A stretch of DNA of 10,019 nt from an uncultured Eubacteriales bacterium (GCA_959604475.1 CAUHBX010000018.1:1-10019), one strand, 5' to 3'; counted from the first letter of the stretch, positions 1 through 6,742 are shown. Made by a program: numbers and translations. Notes: generated by a model from the letters alone, not told the origin.

Positions 1-2
1 AG

Positions 3-1631
3 GATGGAACGATAATTAACTGGTATTTTAAAGAGGGCGACAACATTAAAAAAGGCGATGTGCTTTACGATGTTGAAGCAGGAAAAATGGGCGGCTCGGC
101 TGAATCGGAGGATGAGGGGACGCTTCTGAAAATACTAGTAAATGTGGGAGAAAAGGCAAAATGCGGCCAGGCCGTTGCAATAATCGGAGAGACGGGCGAG
201 GACTTTGCTGACCTTATCCCCAGGGAAGAGGAAAAAACAGAGGAAGAGGCTAAAAAAACAACTGTTGCCATTATCGGCGGCGGGCCCGGCGGATACGTAG
301 CCGCAATACGCGCGGCCCAGCTTGGCGCCGTTGTTACTCTGATTGAAAAGCAGCATATAGGCGGCACCTGCCTTAACGAGGGATGTATACCTACAAAGGC
401 GCTTCTTCACAGCGCCGAGGTCTATGGGGAAGCTAAGAACGGAGCGAAGATAGGCGTTATAGCTGAACCTAAGCTTGATTTTGGCAAAGTAATGGACAAT
501 AAAAAGGACGTAGTAGACCGTCTGGTCGGCGGAATACACACACTGCTTAAGGCAAACGGCGTGACAATTATTGACGGCGAGGCAAGCTTTGCCGATAAAG
601 CAACGCTTAAGGTTAAAACAGCGGACGGAGAGCGGGAAATAGTCTCGGATAAATATATTATAGCGGCGGGCTCTATTCCAACTGCCGTGCCTATTCCGGG
701 TATTGACAGCCCACAGTGTATTGACAGCACAGGGGCGCTTTCCCTTGAAAAGCTGCCTGAATCTATGGTTGTTATCGGCGGCGGGGTTATCGGAATTGAA
801 ATGGCCACTGCCTACAGCGCCTTCGGCACAAAGGTAACGGTTGTGGAAATGCTTCCGAGAATACTTATGAATATGGATGAGGACATGGTGGCTCTTGCAG
901 AAAAATCAGTAAAGGCCAACGGCGCTGAAATAATGACCGCTACAAAGGTTGTGTCCATTGAGGACAAAGGTGATAAGGCCGCTGTCAATATCGAAAAGGA
1001 CGGAAAGGCAGCCGTTATAGAGGCTGAAAAGGTTTTGGTATGCATTGGCAGGAAGCCAAACACAGCGCCGCTTAACCTTGAGGCCGCCGGAATCGAGTGC
1101 GACAGGGCTGCAATTAAGGTAAACGACCATATGGAAACAAACGTAAGGAACATTTACGCAATCGGCGACTGTACTGGCGGAACAATGCTTGCCCATATCG
1201 CTTCGGTTCAGGGCGAGGCTGCGGCTGAAAACGCCATGGGCAAAGACAGCCGTTATGATGAGAGGACTAATCCAGCCTGCGTATATACACAGCCTGAAAT
1301 GGCTACAGTTGGATATACGGAGGAAAGGGCAAAAAAAGAAGGCATTTCCTATACGGCGGGAGTATTCAGCCTTGGCGGAAACGGAAAATCAATTATTATG
1401 AACGGCGGAGAGGGCTTCGTAAAAATCATAGCCCACAGCCGTTCCAAGAAGATACTTGGCATGCAGATGATAGGGCCGAGGGCGACAGACCTCATCGCTG
1501 AGGGAGCCTTGGCAGTGTCAATGAACGCGGGTATCGATGATATAATTGAAACAATTCATGCGCACCCTACGGTAGCTGAAGCCGTAAGGGAAGCCGCCCT
1601 TGCCGCCGACGGCAGGGCAATTCACGGATAA
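3..1631 (+). CDS. lpdA: Dihydrolipoyl dehydrogenase (E3) with N-terminal lipoyl domain, 5' end missing
   Basis: This FAD flavoprotein reoxidises dihydrolipoyl groups of 2-oxoacid, acetoin or glycine-cleavage complexes and passes the electrons to NAD+. The frame is open to the left edge, so the true start lies outside; the GTG at 60 falls inside the lipoyl domain and is not the start. Counting from the first full codon (base 3), 542 residues are visible. Residues 1 to about 65 are a lipoyl domain whose acceptor lysine is in EAGKM (codon 84-86). A charged Glu/Lys linker follows. The FAD-binding GGGPGG is at about 92-97, the redox disulfide CLNEGC at about 123-128, the NAD-binding GGGVIG at about 259-264, the second FAD motif IGD at about 387-389, and the C-terminal HAHPTVAE, giving the His-Glu pair, near 519-526. 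All catalytic residues are present. The lipoyl motif has Gly where Asp is usual before Lys. Which complex it serves cannot be told, because the upstream genes are not visible. Confidence 0.95.
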   Translation, partial: DGTIINWYFKEGDNIKKGDVLYDVEAGKMGGSAESEDEGTLLKILVNVGEKAKCGQAVAIIGETGEDFADLIPREEEKTEEEAKKTTVAIIGGGPGGYVAAIRAAQLGAVVTLIEKQHIGGTCLNEGCIPTKALLHSAEVYGEAKNGAKIGVIAEPKLDFGKVMDNKKDVVDRLVGGIHTLLKANGVTIIDGEASFADKATLKVKTADGEREIVSDKYIIAAGSIPTAVPIPGIDSPQCIDSTGALSLEKLPESMVVIGGGVIGIEMATAYSAFGTKVTVVEMLPRILMNMDEDMVALAEKSVKANGAEIMTATKVVSIEDKGDKAAVNIEKDGKAAVIEAEKVLVCIGRKPNTAPLNLEAAGIECDRAAIKVNDHMETNVRNIYAIGDCTGGTMLAHIASVQGEAAAENAMGKDSRYDERTNPACVYTQPEMATVGYTEERAKKEGISYTAGVFSLGGNGKSIIMNGGEGFVKIIAHSRSKKILGMQMIGPRATDLIAEGALAVSMNAGIDDIIETIHAHPTVAEAVREAALAADGRAIHG

Positions 1632-1632
1632 T

Positions 1633-1664
1633 AAAAAAGGACAGCGTATACGCTGTCCTTTTTT
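1633..1664 (+). terminator. Intrinsic terminator of the lpdA unit
   Basis: A 14-bp perfect stem, AAAAAAGGACAGCG (1633-1646) against CGCTGTCCTTTTTT (1651-1664), has a TATA loop. It starts immediately after the TAA stop at 1629-1631. The A-tract and T-tract are symmetric, so it could also work from the other strand, but no minus-strand gene ends here. Confidence 0.93.
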
Positions 1665-1731
1665 ATTTGTAAACTTTTCTTTACCCGGATGTAAAGATTT
1701 AGAAAAATGCATACAATACCGAATAATTTGA

Positions 1732-1760
1732 TTGAATTAAACCGGACAAACAACTATAAT
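1732..1760 (+). promoter_or_regulatory. Sigma-A-type promoter for the AI-2E-family permease gene
   Basis: The -35 TTGAAT (1732-1737, 4/6) and a perfect -10 TATAAT (1755-1760) are separated by exactly 17 bases. The expected start at about 1767 leaves a leader of roughly 27 bases that contains the AAGGAG at 1780-1785. The lpdA terminator lies just upstream, which supports independent transcription of the permease gene. Confidence 0.75.
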
Positions 1761-1793
1761 GAACCTATAGTTTTTAATTAAGGAGCATAATTC

Positions 1794-2972
1794 ATGAATT
1801 CAAATGACAAAAAGCCTTATATATACTGGATGCTTACTATATTCGGCGCGATAGCCCTAAGTACGGTATTCTTTTTTCTAATATTCAGATATAAGGAATT
1901 CAGCGGCGTAATAACTAAGCTGATGGCGATTTTAAAACCGCTGATTTACGGCGCCGCCATTGCATACCTGCTTAAGCCTATGTGCAATGTTTACGAAAGA
2001 AAGCTTTTGGAGCTGCTTCCTGATAAAAGGAAAAAGCTTGCCAACGCTTTGGCTGTTACGGGAAGTATGCTGACCGCAATCATAATTGTATATTTCCTGC
2101 TGATGATAATAATACCCCAGGTAGCTAGGAGCGTGTCAACACTCATTAATATAATTCCATCCAAGCTTGACGATGCGGCCAAATGGCTTGACGAAACGCT
2201 TAAGCAGGATACGGTAATAACTAACTATATAACCGACCTGTATGTAGATGTAAAGGACAATTTTGTCGACTGGATGTCCAACGTGCTTTCCCCCAATCTT
2301 CAAAATATTGTTGAGGGTGTCGGGCTTCAGATATGGAACAGCGTAATGTTTTTCAAAAACCTTCTCATAGGGCTTGTTGTGGCTGTATATCTGCTTATAG
2401 CCAGAAGGAAATTTTCCAAACACAGCAAATTAGTGCTGTACGGGATTGTAAGGAAAAAATGGGCGGATATGATAATGGCTGAGCTCAGATACGCGGACAG
2501 CATGTTTGTCGGCTTCATAAACGGAAAACTTCTCGACTCAGCTATAATAGGGGTAATATGCTATGTATGCAGCCTTATATTCAAGTTTCCTAACGCCATG
2601 CTTATCTCTGTAATCGTTGGAGTAACAAATATAATACCGTTCTTCGGACCGTTTATTGGGGCTGTACCCTCGGCTCTTGTTATATTTATAGAATCTCCTG
2701 TAATGGCCCTGTGGTTCCTTATATTTATTGTGGCGCTTCAGCAGGTCGACGGAAATATTATAGGGCCTAAAATACTTGGAAACTCAACGGGCCTTTCAAG
2801 CTTTTGGGTGCTGTTCTCGATTCTTGTATTCGGCGGAATGTGGGGCTTTATAGGAATGGTAATCGGCGTGCCGCTTTTCGCGGTTATATATGATGTTGTT
2901 AAAAAGCTTGTGCTTCACGGCCTCAAACGTAATGGCTGTGAGGATATGCTGACGCAGTCAAAGGATGAATAG
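1794..2972 (+). CDS. AI-2E family transporter (YtvI/PerM-like integral membrane permease)
   Basis: This is a 392-residue polytopic membrane protein, a usual length for the AI-2E transporter family (PF01594). Hydrophobic segments are near residues 11-32, 42-63, 90-109, 185-203, 246-298 (two segments), 300-318 and 335-368. An amphipathic soluble stretch lies at about 110-180, between the third and fourth segments, as is usual for the family. Family hallmarks are the Pro/Gly-rich IPFFGPFIGAVP at about 281-292 and DGNIIGPKILGNSTGL at about 319-334. The C-terminus is short and charged. The start ATG has AAGGAG at 1780-1785, 8 bases upstream. Members have been linked to autoinducer-2 export or to Na+/H+ antiport, but most have no proven substrate and none can be assigned here. 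It is a single-gene unit with its own promoter and terminator. Confidence 0.92.
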   Translation: MNSNDKKPYIYWMLTIFGAIALSTVFFFLIFRYKEFSGVITKLMAILKPLIYGAAIAYLLKPMCNVYERKLLELLPDKRKKLANALAVTGSMLTAIIIVYFLLMIIIPQVARSVSTLINIIPSKLDDAAKWLDETLKQDTVITNYITDLYVDVKDNFVDWMSNVLSPNLQNIVEGVGLQIWNSVMFFKNLLIGLVVAVYLLIARRKFSKHSKLVLYGIVRKKWADMIMAELRYADSMFVGFINGKLLDSAIIGVICYVCSLIFKFPNAMLISVIVGVTNIIPFFGPFIGAVPSALVIFIESPVMALWFLIFIVALQQVDGNIIGPKILGNSTGLSSFWVLFSILVFGGMWGFIGMVIGVPLFAVIYDVVKKLVLHGLKRNGCEDMLTQSKDE

Positions 2973-2976
2973 AAAT

Positions 2977-3007
2977 AAAAATGACAGTTCAAAGAACTGT
3001 CATTTTT
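2977..3007. terminator. Bidirectional terminator between convergent permease and SDR genes
   Basis: The stem ATGACAGTTC (2981-2990) pairs with GAACTGTCAT (2994-3003) around an AAA loop. A flanking A-run (2977-2980) and T-run (3003-3009) can extend it to about 14 bp. It lies 5 bases after the permease stop. Read on the minus strand, the same hairpin is followed by TTTTTATTTC downstream of the SDR stop at 3032, so it can end both transcripts. Confidence 0.92.
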
Positions 3008-3031
3008 TTGCGTAGTTATAGAGGCTTAGGT

Positions 3032-3772
3032 TTAGATAAACGCGCCTCCGTCAACAATAAGGTTCTGTCCCGTTACAAAATCAGCGTGCGCTATAAGGGC
3101 GTATACTGTCTGGGCTATATCGTCTGGGCCAGCTACCTTCTGGAGAGGTGTGTCGCCCGCAAGCTTGTCTATATGTCCTGCGTGTCCCTCAACCCAGCGT
3201 GTAAGCACTATGCCGGGCGCAACTCCGATAACCCTTACCTCGGGAGCAAGTACCCTGGCAAGCGACTTAGTAATACTGATTTCAGCAGCCTTGCTGGCAG
3301 CATATGCGATAGAGCTTCCGAGTCCGGTAACGCCGGCGATTGACGTTATGTTTATTATAACGCCGTGGCTTTTTCTCAAAACGTCGGCAGCAGCGCGGCA
3401 CATAAAGAATGTCCCTTTAACGTTAAGGTCGAATATATCATCGAAATATTCGCTCTTCATACCCTCTAAATCGCTGTGGTCGACAAAGTGTGTCCTTCCT
3501 GCGCTGTTGACAAGAATATCAAGCTGGCCGAAATCCTTGATAATGTCCTCAACCATTGCTCTGCACTGTTCGTCAACGGATACGTCAGCCTTGTACACCT
3601 CGCACCTTACGCCGAATGCCTCGACCTCGGCTTTAGTCTCATAGGCTTCCTTTTCAGAATGCGCATAGTTAACGCAGATGTTTGTGCCTTCCTTGGCAAG
3701 ACGGAGAGCGACGCCTTTTCCAACTCCTGTTCCGCCGCCTGTTATAAGGGCAACTTTTCCTTTGATATCCAT
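3032..3772 (-). CDS. Short-chain dehydrogenase/reductase (FabG-like SDR), NAD(P)-dependent
   Basis: This is a classical SDR oxidoreductase of 246 residues from the chosen start. The Rossmann cofactor motif TGGGTGVG is at about 11-18. The structural NNAG motif appears as NSAG at about 89-92. The catalytic set is Asn117, Ser144, Tyr157 and Lys161 (YAASK), with the usual Ser-13-Tyr-4-Lys spacing. The C-terminal Gly-Gln and VDGG elements are also typical. The N-Y after the second strand resembles NADP-using FabG-type enzymes, but cofactor preference is inference. The substrate is unknown: it could be a 3-oxoacyl, sugar, steroid or small-carbonyl reductase. It is unlikely to be the housekeeping fabG, as no fatty-acid genes adjoin. 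The ATG at 3770-3772 is chosen over the one at 3776-3778, because AAGGAGG (3781-3787) sits 8 bases from the former and only 2 from the latter. The gene is transcribed divergently from marR. Confidence 0.92.
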   Translation of the reverse strand: MDIKGKVALITGGGTGVGKGVALRLAKEGTNICVNYAHSEKEAYETKAEVEAFGVRCEVYKADVSVDEQCRAMVEDIIKDFGQLDILVNSAGRTHFVDHSDLEGMKSEYFDDIFDLNVKGTFFMCRAAADVLRKSHGVIINITSIAGVTGLGSSIAYAASKAAEISITKSLARVLAPEVRVIGVAPGIVLTRWVEGHAGHIDKLAGDTPLQKVAGPDDIAQTVYALIAHADFVTGQNLIVDGGAFI

Positions 3773-3780
3773 TTTCATTA

Positions 3781-3787
3781 CCTCCTT
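3781..3787 (-). promoter_or_regulatory. Ribosome binding site deciding the SDR start
   Basis: A full AAGGAGG on the minus strand lies 8 bases before the ATG at 3772, the ideal distance. It is only 2 bases before the longer-frame ATG at 3778, so the shorter protein is the likely product. Confidence 0.8.
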
Positions 3788-3816
3788 GAGTATTTATTCG
3801 GTTTTCCCCTTATTAA

Positions 3817-3845
3817 ATCTTAGCATATACAAATTTGATTGTAAA
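3817..3845 (-). promoter_or_regulatory. Extended -10 promoter for the SDR gene
   Basis: Read on the minus strand, the -35 TTTACA (3840-3845, 5/6) and -10 TAAGAT (3817-3822, 4/6) are 17 bases apart, and a TGC precedes the -10 as an extended -10 element. The predicted start near 3810 gives a leader of about 38 bases. It lies roughly 75 bases from the divergent marR -35, so the two promoters do not overlap. Confidence 0.65.
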
Positions 3846-3908
3846 TTGTGATTAATACTAAAAAGCTAATGAACTATTATATGTTGATTATGCCCATAAA
3901 TTTTAATG

Positions 3909-3942
3909 AAGCCTTAAGTTGACAGCCGGAAGCCGAAGGCTT
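3909..3942. repeat. 7-bp inverted repeat flanking the marR -35 element
   Basis: AAGCCTT (3909-3915) and AAGGCTT (3936-3942) form an inverted repeat with a 20-base centre. The -35 TTGACA lies inside it, and the right arm touches the first base of the -10. It is upstream of both predicted transcript starts, so any role would be as a DNA site, perhaps for a dimeric regulator. At this arm length chance is possible. Confidence 0.35.
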
Positions 3943-3947
3943 AAAAT
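3919..3947 (+). promoter_or_regulatory. Strong promoter for marR-tauE
   Basis: A perfect -35 TTGACA (3919-3924) is followed after 17 bases by -10 TAAAAT (3942-3947, 5/6). The predicted start is near 3954, placing the palindrome at 3957-3970 in the initial transcribed region. A promoter this strong next to a candidate operator fits an autorepressed regulator gene. Confidence 0.8.
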
Positions 3948-3956
3948 GACATTATT

Positions 3957-3970
3957 GTTCTAAATAGAAC
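3957..3970. promoter_or_regulatory. Candidate MarR operator palindrome
   Basis: GTTCTA (3957-3962) and TAGAAC (3965-3970) form a perfect 6-bp inverted repeat with an AA centre. It lies 9 bases downstream of the -10 and 20 bases upstream of the marR start codon. MarR-family dimers typically bind short AT-rich palindromes overlapping their own promoters, so autorepression is the natural reading. Binding by this protein is inference. Confidence 0.6.
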
Positions 3971-3990
3971 TAAAAATATGAGGTGATGAC

Positions 3991-4437
3991 ATGAATTCCG
4001 ATTACTTGAGGTTTTTAAACGGCATATCTATGGCAAAACGGCTGTATGACACGGCGCTGGAGCCGGTATGCCAAAGATTTGCTAAAACACGGATGGAGGT
4101 TGATATACTGCTTTTTCTTGCCAACAATCCGGGATTTGACACAGCGTCTGAAATAGTAAAAATAAGACGCCTTACAAAATCCCATGTTTCGGTATCAATA
4201 GATGCACTTGTTAACTGCGGCTGTGTTGAAAAGCGGTATAAAGACGGCAACGGCAAGACCGCCCATCTTGTTTTGCTTCCGAAGGCGGAGGCGATTATTG
4301 CCGATGGCAGGGCAGCTCAGCAGAAATTTATTGATATACTGAACGAAGGTCTGACAGAGGCTGAGATTAAGACTATGGAAAAGGTCTTTAGAATAATGGG
4401 AAAAAATATGGAAGCAGCTTTTAAGGAGAGGGATTGA
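3991..4437 (+). CDS. MarR-family winged helix-turn-helix transcriptional regulator
   Basis: This 148-residue protein has the usual MarR length and helical layout. An N-terminal dimerisation helix (about 2-30) leads to helices 2-3 with 'TRMEVDILLFLANNP' (33-47). The recognition-helix region TASEIVKIRRLTKSHVSVSI follows at about 51-70, and the wing is at about 79-95 (VEKRYKDGNGKTAHLVL). C-terminal helices at about 110-145 complete the dimer interface. It probably represses its own operon and releases DNA on binding a small ligand or on oxidation. Cysteines at 27, 76 and 78 are notable: the last two form a Cys-Gly-Cys just before the wing, where most members have no cysteine. The start ATG has AGGTGA (3981-3986) 4 bases upstream. 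tauE begins two bases after its stop, so the two are co-transcribed and probably translationally coupled. The ligand is not determinable. Confidence 0.9.
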   Translation: MNSDYLRFLNGISMAKRLYDTALEPVCQRFAKTRMEVDILLFLANNPGFDTASEIVKIRRLTKSHVSVSIDALVNCGCVEKRYKDGNGKTAHLVLLPKAEAIIADGRAAQQKFIDILNEGLTEAEIKTMEKVFRIMGKNMEAAFKERD

Positions 4438-4439
4438 TT

Positions 4440-5207
4440 ATGCTTGTAAAATTTATAGTATGCTTTATCGCCGGAATAGGGGCCGGCCTTGGCACGGGCT
4501 TCGCCGGTATGAGCGCCGCGGCGGTAATAAGCCCCATGCTCATAACATTTTTGAATATGCCGGCTTATGAGGCCGTAGGAATAGCGCTTGCAAGCGATGT
4601 TTTGGCCAGTGCGGTAAGCGCGTATACATATGGCAAAAATAAAAACCTTGACGTTAAAAACGGTGTTGTTATGATGGCCTTCGTATTGATATTCACGCTT
4701 GTGGGCAGCTATATAGCAAGCCTTCTTCCAAACAGCGCTATGGGAGGCTTCTCAACATTTATGACATTTTTGCTTGGAGTTAAGTTCATAGTCCGTCCGG
4801 TAATGACGACAAAGGAGGCCATGGATAACGTAAGCAGGAAAAAGAGAATAATCCAGTCTGTTTTCTGCGGGGTATTTATCGGGCTGATATGCGGCTTTGT
4901 CGGCGCCGGCGGAGGCATGATGATGCTTCTGATACTTACAAGCGTACTTGGATACGAGCTTAAAACAGCCGTCGGCACAAGTGTGTTTATTATGACGTTC
5001 ACGGCCTTTACAGGAGCGGCCAGCCATTTTGCGATAGGCGGCGCGCCGGATGCGGCCAGCCTTATATTCTGTATCCTCTCAACGCTGCTCTGGGCAAGGG
5101 TTGCGGCCAAGTTTGCAAATAAGGCAAAACCCGAAACACTTAACAGGGCTACGGGCGTTGTTTTGTGCATTCTTGGCGCGGTAATAATAGGTGTCAAATA
5201 TTTTTGA
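4440..5207 (+). CDS. TauE/SafE (TSUP) family permease, putative sulfite/organosulfonate exporter
   Basis: This 255-residue membrane protein has two internally related halves, as expected for the TSUP family (formerly DUF81). Each half opens with a Gly-rich membrane motif: GLGTGFAGMSAAA at about 17-28 and GFVGAGGG at about 152-159. Each is followed by the 'AVG-A/T-S-' signature (AVGIALASD near 45-53, AVGTSVFIM near 177-185). A basic loop (about 118-136) links the halves, and seven to eight membrane segments are likely. Characterised relatives export sulfite, sulfoacetate, thiosulfate or other small anions; the substrate here is unproven. A TTG at 4434 would add two residues and overlap the marR stop. 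I prefer the ATG at 4440, with AAGGAG at 4423-4428 or GAGAGGG at 4426-4432 as the binding site. It is in an operon with marR, which probably controls it. Confidence 0.88.
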   Translation: MLVKFIVCFIAGIGAGLGTGFAGMSAAAVISPMLITFLNMPAYEAVGIALASDVLASAVSAYTYGKNKNLDVKNGVVMMAFVLIFTLVGSYIASLLPNSAMGGFSTFMTFLLGVKFIVRPVMTTKEAMDNVSRKKRIIQSVFCGVFIGLICGFVGAGGGMMMLLILTSVLGYELKTAVGTSVFIMTFTAFTGAASHFAIGGAPDAASLIFCILSTLLWARVAAKFANKAKPETLNRATGVVLCILGAVIIGVKYF

Positions 5208-5238
5208 AAAACTGCCCTAAAATTTGTGTAAATGTATA

Positions 5239-5267
5239 TTGATATCCGGCCTTTTCTTTGCTATAGT
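5239..5267 (+). promoter_or_regulatory. Extended -10 promoter for the MATE gene
   Basis: The -35 TTGATA (5239-5244, 5/6) and -10 TATAGT (5262-5267, 5/6) are 17 bases apart, with TGC directly before the -10. The predicted start near 5274 leaves a leader of about 44 bases. No terminator is visible between tauE and this promoter, so read-through from marR-tauE may add to expression. Confidence 0.75.
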
Positions 5268-5317
5268 ACTCACGTTGTGTTAAAAAACTGGTTGGAAAAG
5301 GTTATGGAGGTAATAGT

Positions 5318-6691
5318 ATGATGCGCGGGAATAATCTCGGCACAGATTCGGTATCAAGGCTTGTTTTGAAGCTTGCGGTTCCGACAATGATTGCGCAGTT
5401 TGTTAATGTCCTTTACAGTATTATCGACCGTATGTATATTGGGAATATACCGGTTGACGGGCCGCTTGCGCTGGCAGGGGTAGGCATATGCGGTCCTATA
5501 GTTACGCTTCTGTCGTCCTTTGGCACGTTAATAGGACTTGGCGGTTCAATACTTATGGCAATGCGTATGGGCGAGGGAAACGAAAAGAGGGCTAAGCAGA
5601 TACTTGCCAATTCTTTTTTAATGCTAATAGCGTTTTCGGTTGTACTTACAATAGCGTTTTTGCTGCTTAAAAACAATCTGCTCATGTGGTTCGGTGCAAG
5701 CGCTGATACTTTTAAATACGCAAACTCCTACCTCAGCATATATACGGCGGGAACATTTTTTGCTCTTATGGCTGTGGGCCTTAACTATTTTATAAATTGC
5801 CAGGGCTTCTCAACGGTTGGAATGGCAACCGTTTTAATAGGGGCCGTTACAAATATAGTTCTTGACCCAATATTTATATTCGTATTTGATATGGGTGTGG
5901 CAGGCGCAGCAGTGGCGACCGTGCTTGCGCAGATGGCTTCATGTGTTTTCGCGCTCGCATTCCTTTTTGGAAAAAGGACAAAAATTAAAATATCCTTTGG
6001 CGGTTATTCAAGGGATATTATCATCAGGATAATTGCAATCGGCTTATCTCCGTTTCTTATACTTGCTACCGACAGTGTACTGATTATAGTACTTAATACT
6101 GTGCTCCAGCGTACAGGCGGTGCTGAAGGGGATATGCTTATAGCTGCCGTTACAATCGTGCAAAGCTATGTGTCACTTATAACAGGCCCTATGCTTGGCA
6201 TAAGCAGCGGCACCCAGGCGATAATCAGCTATAATTACGGCGCGGGCAGGGCCGACAGGGTAAGGGAGGCTGAAAAGAATATACTTTTCCTGTGCCTGGC
6301 CTTTACGACTGTTATGTTTATTATAACAAGGTTTGTGCCGGAGGCCTTTGCGGGAATATTTATAAATGACGCACAGGGCGTGCAGATGGCCGGCTGGGGA
6401 ATAAGGACGTTTACGCTTGCGATAATTCCGCTTAGCTTCCAGTATGTGTTCATTGACGGGCTTACGGCAATGGGCAGGACAAAGACAGCGCTGTGCATGT
6501 CGATGCTCAGAAAGGCGTCATATATAATTGCTACAATTATGATGGCTTACACCATTTCAGCGCGCGCGTCCTTCTATGCCGAGCCTTTGGTAGACCTTGT
6601 CTGCTCGGCAATTTCTACGGTGGTATTTATGAAGGTATTTGAAAAACACCTTCAGCGCAGGGAGGAAAAAGTAAGGCTGGCAGCAGCATAA
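5318..6691 (+). CDS. MATE family multidrug/cation efflux transporter (MepA/NorM-like)
   Basis: This 457-residue protein has the standard MATE length and about 12 membrane segments in two pseudo-symmetric halves (about 14-220 and 235-445). Family features include the TM1 segment VPTMIAQFVNVLYSIIDRMYIGN (written here only by position, 21-43), the 'N-x-x-L-D-P' motif at about 179-184 (NIVLDP), and GISSGTQAIISYNYGAG at about 294-310 opening the second half. Such pumps use a Na+ or H+ gradient to expel cationic drugs, dyes or metabolites from the cytoplasm; the substrate here is unknown. The start ATG at 5318 has GGAGG at 5306-5310, 7 bases upstream. A second ATG follows immediately but is 10 bases from the site. 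The C-terminus is short, charged and cytoplasmic (HLQRREEKVR), as is common. The gene has its own promoter and terminator and sits downstream of marR-tauE. Confidence 0.93.
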   Translation: MMRGNNLGTDSVSRLVLKLAVPTMIAQFVNVLYSIIDRMYIGNIPVDGPLALAGVGICGPIVTLLSSFGTLIGLGGSILMAMRMGEGNEKRAKQILANSFLMLIAFSVVLTIAFLLLKNNLLMWFGASADTFKYANSYLSIYTAGTFFALMAVGLNYFINCQGFSTVGMATVLIGAVTNIVLDPIFIFVFDMGVAGAAVATVLAQMASCVFALAFLFGKRTKIKISFGGYSRDIIIRIIAIGLSPFLILATDSVLIIVLNTVLQRTGGAEGDMLIAAVTIVQSYVSLITGPMLGISSGTQAIISYNYGAGRADRVREAEKNILFLCLAFTTVMFIITRFVPEAFAGIFINDAQGVQMAGWGIRTFTLAIIPLSFQYVFIDGLTAMGRTKTALCMSMLRKASYIIATIMMAYTISARASFYAEPLVDLVCSAISTVVFMKVFEKHLQRREEKVRLAAA

Positions 6692-6711
6692 TTAAATATA
6701 TTTAGAAAAAG

Positions 6712-6742
6712 CATCTGTGTGAAATTGCCGCAGATGTTTTTT
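6712..6742 (+). terminator. Intrinsic terminator after the MATE gene
   Basis: CATCTGTG (6712-6719) pairs with CGCAGATG (6729-6736) as an 8-bp stem with one T-G wobble and a 9-base loop. TTTTTT (6737-6742) follows directly. It lies about 20 bases after the MATE stop codon. Confidence 0.82.

Noticed and set aside
60..62. GTG at 60 as the start of the dihydrolipoyl dehydrogenase
   Set aside because: The frame remains open to the window edge and the codons before it encode the conserved first part of the lipoyl domain.
1678..1697. Hairpin TCTTTAC/GTAAAGA with a 6-base loop between lpdA and the permease
   Set aside because: It is short, AT-rich, lacks a T-tract, and lies upstream of the permease promoter; a role as an operator is possible but nothing supports it.
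3150..3644. Plus-strand open frame of 164 codons within the SDR gene
   Set aside because: It is antisense to a gene with all SDR motifs, its own promoter and a strong ribosome binding site; no independent signal supports it.
4709..5197. Minus-strand open frame of 162 codons opposite tauE
   Set aside because: It is a shadow of the TSUP permease, with no start signal and a low-complexity hydrophobic/Pro-rich translation.
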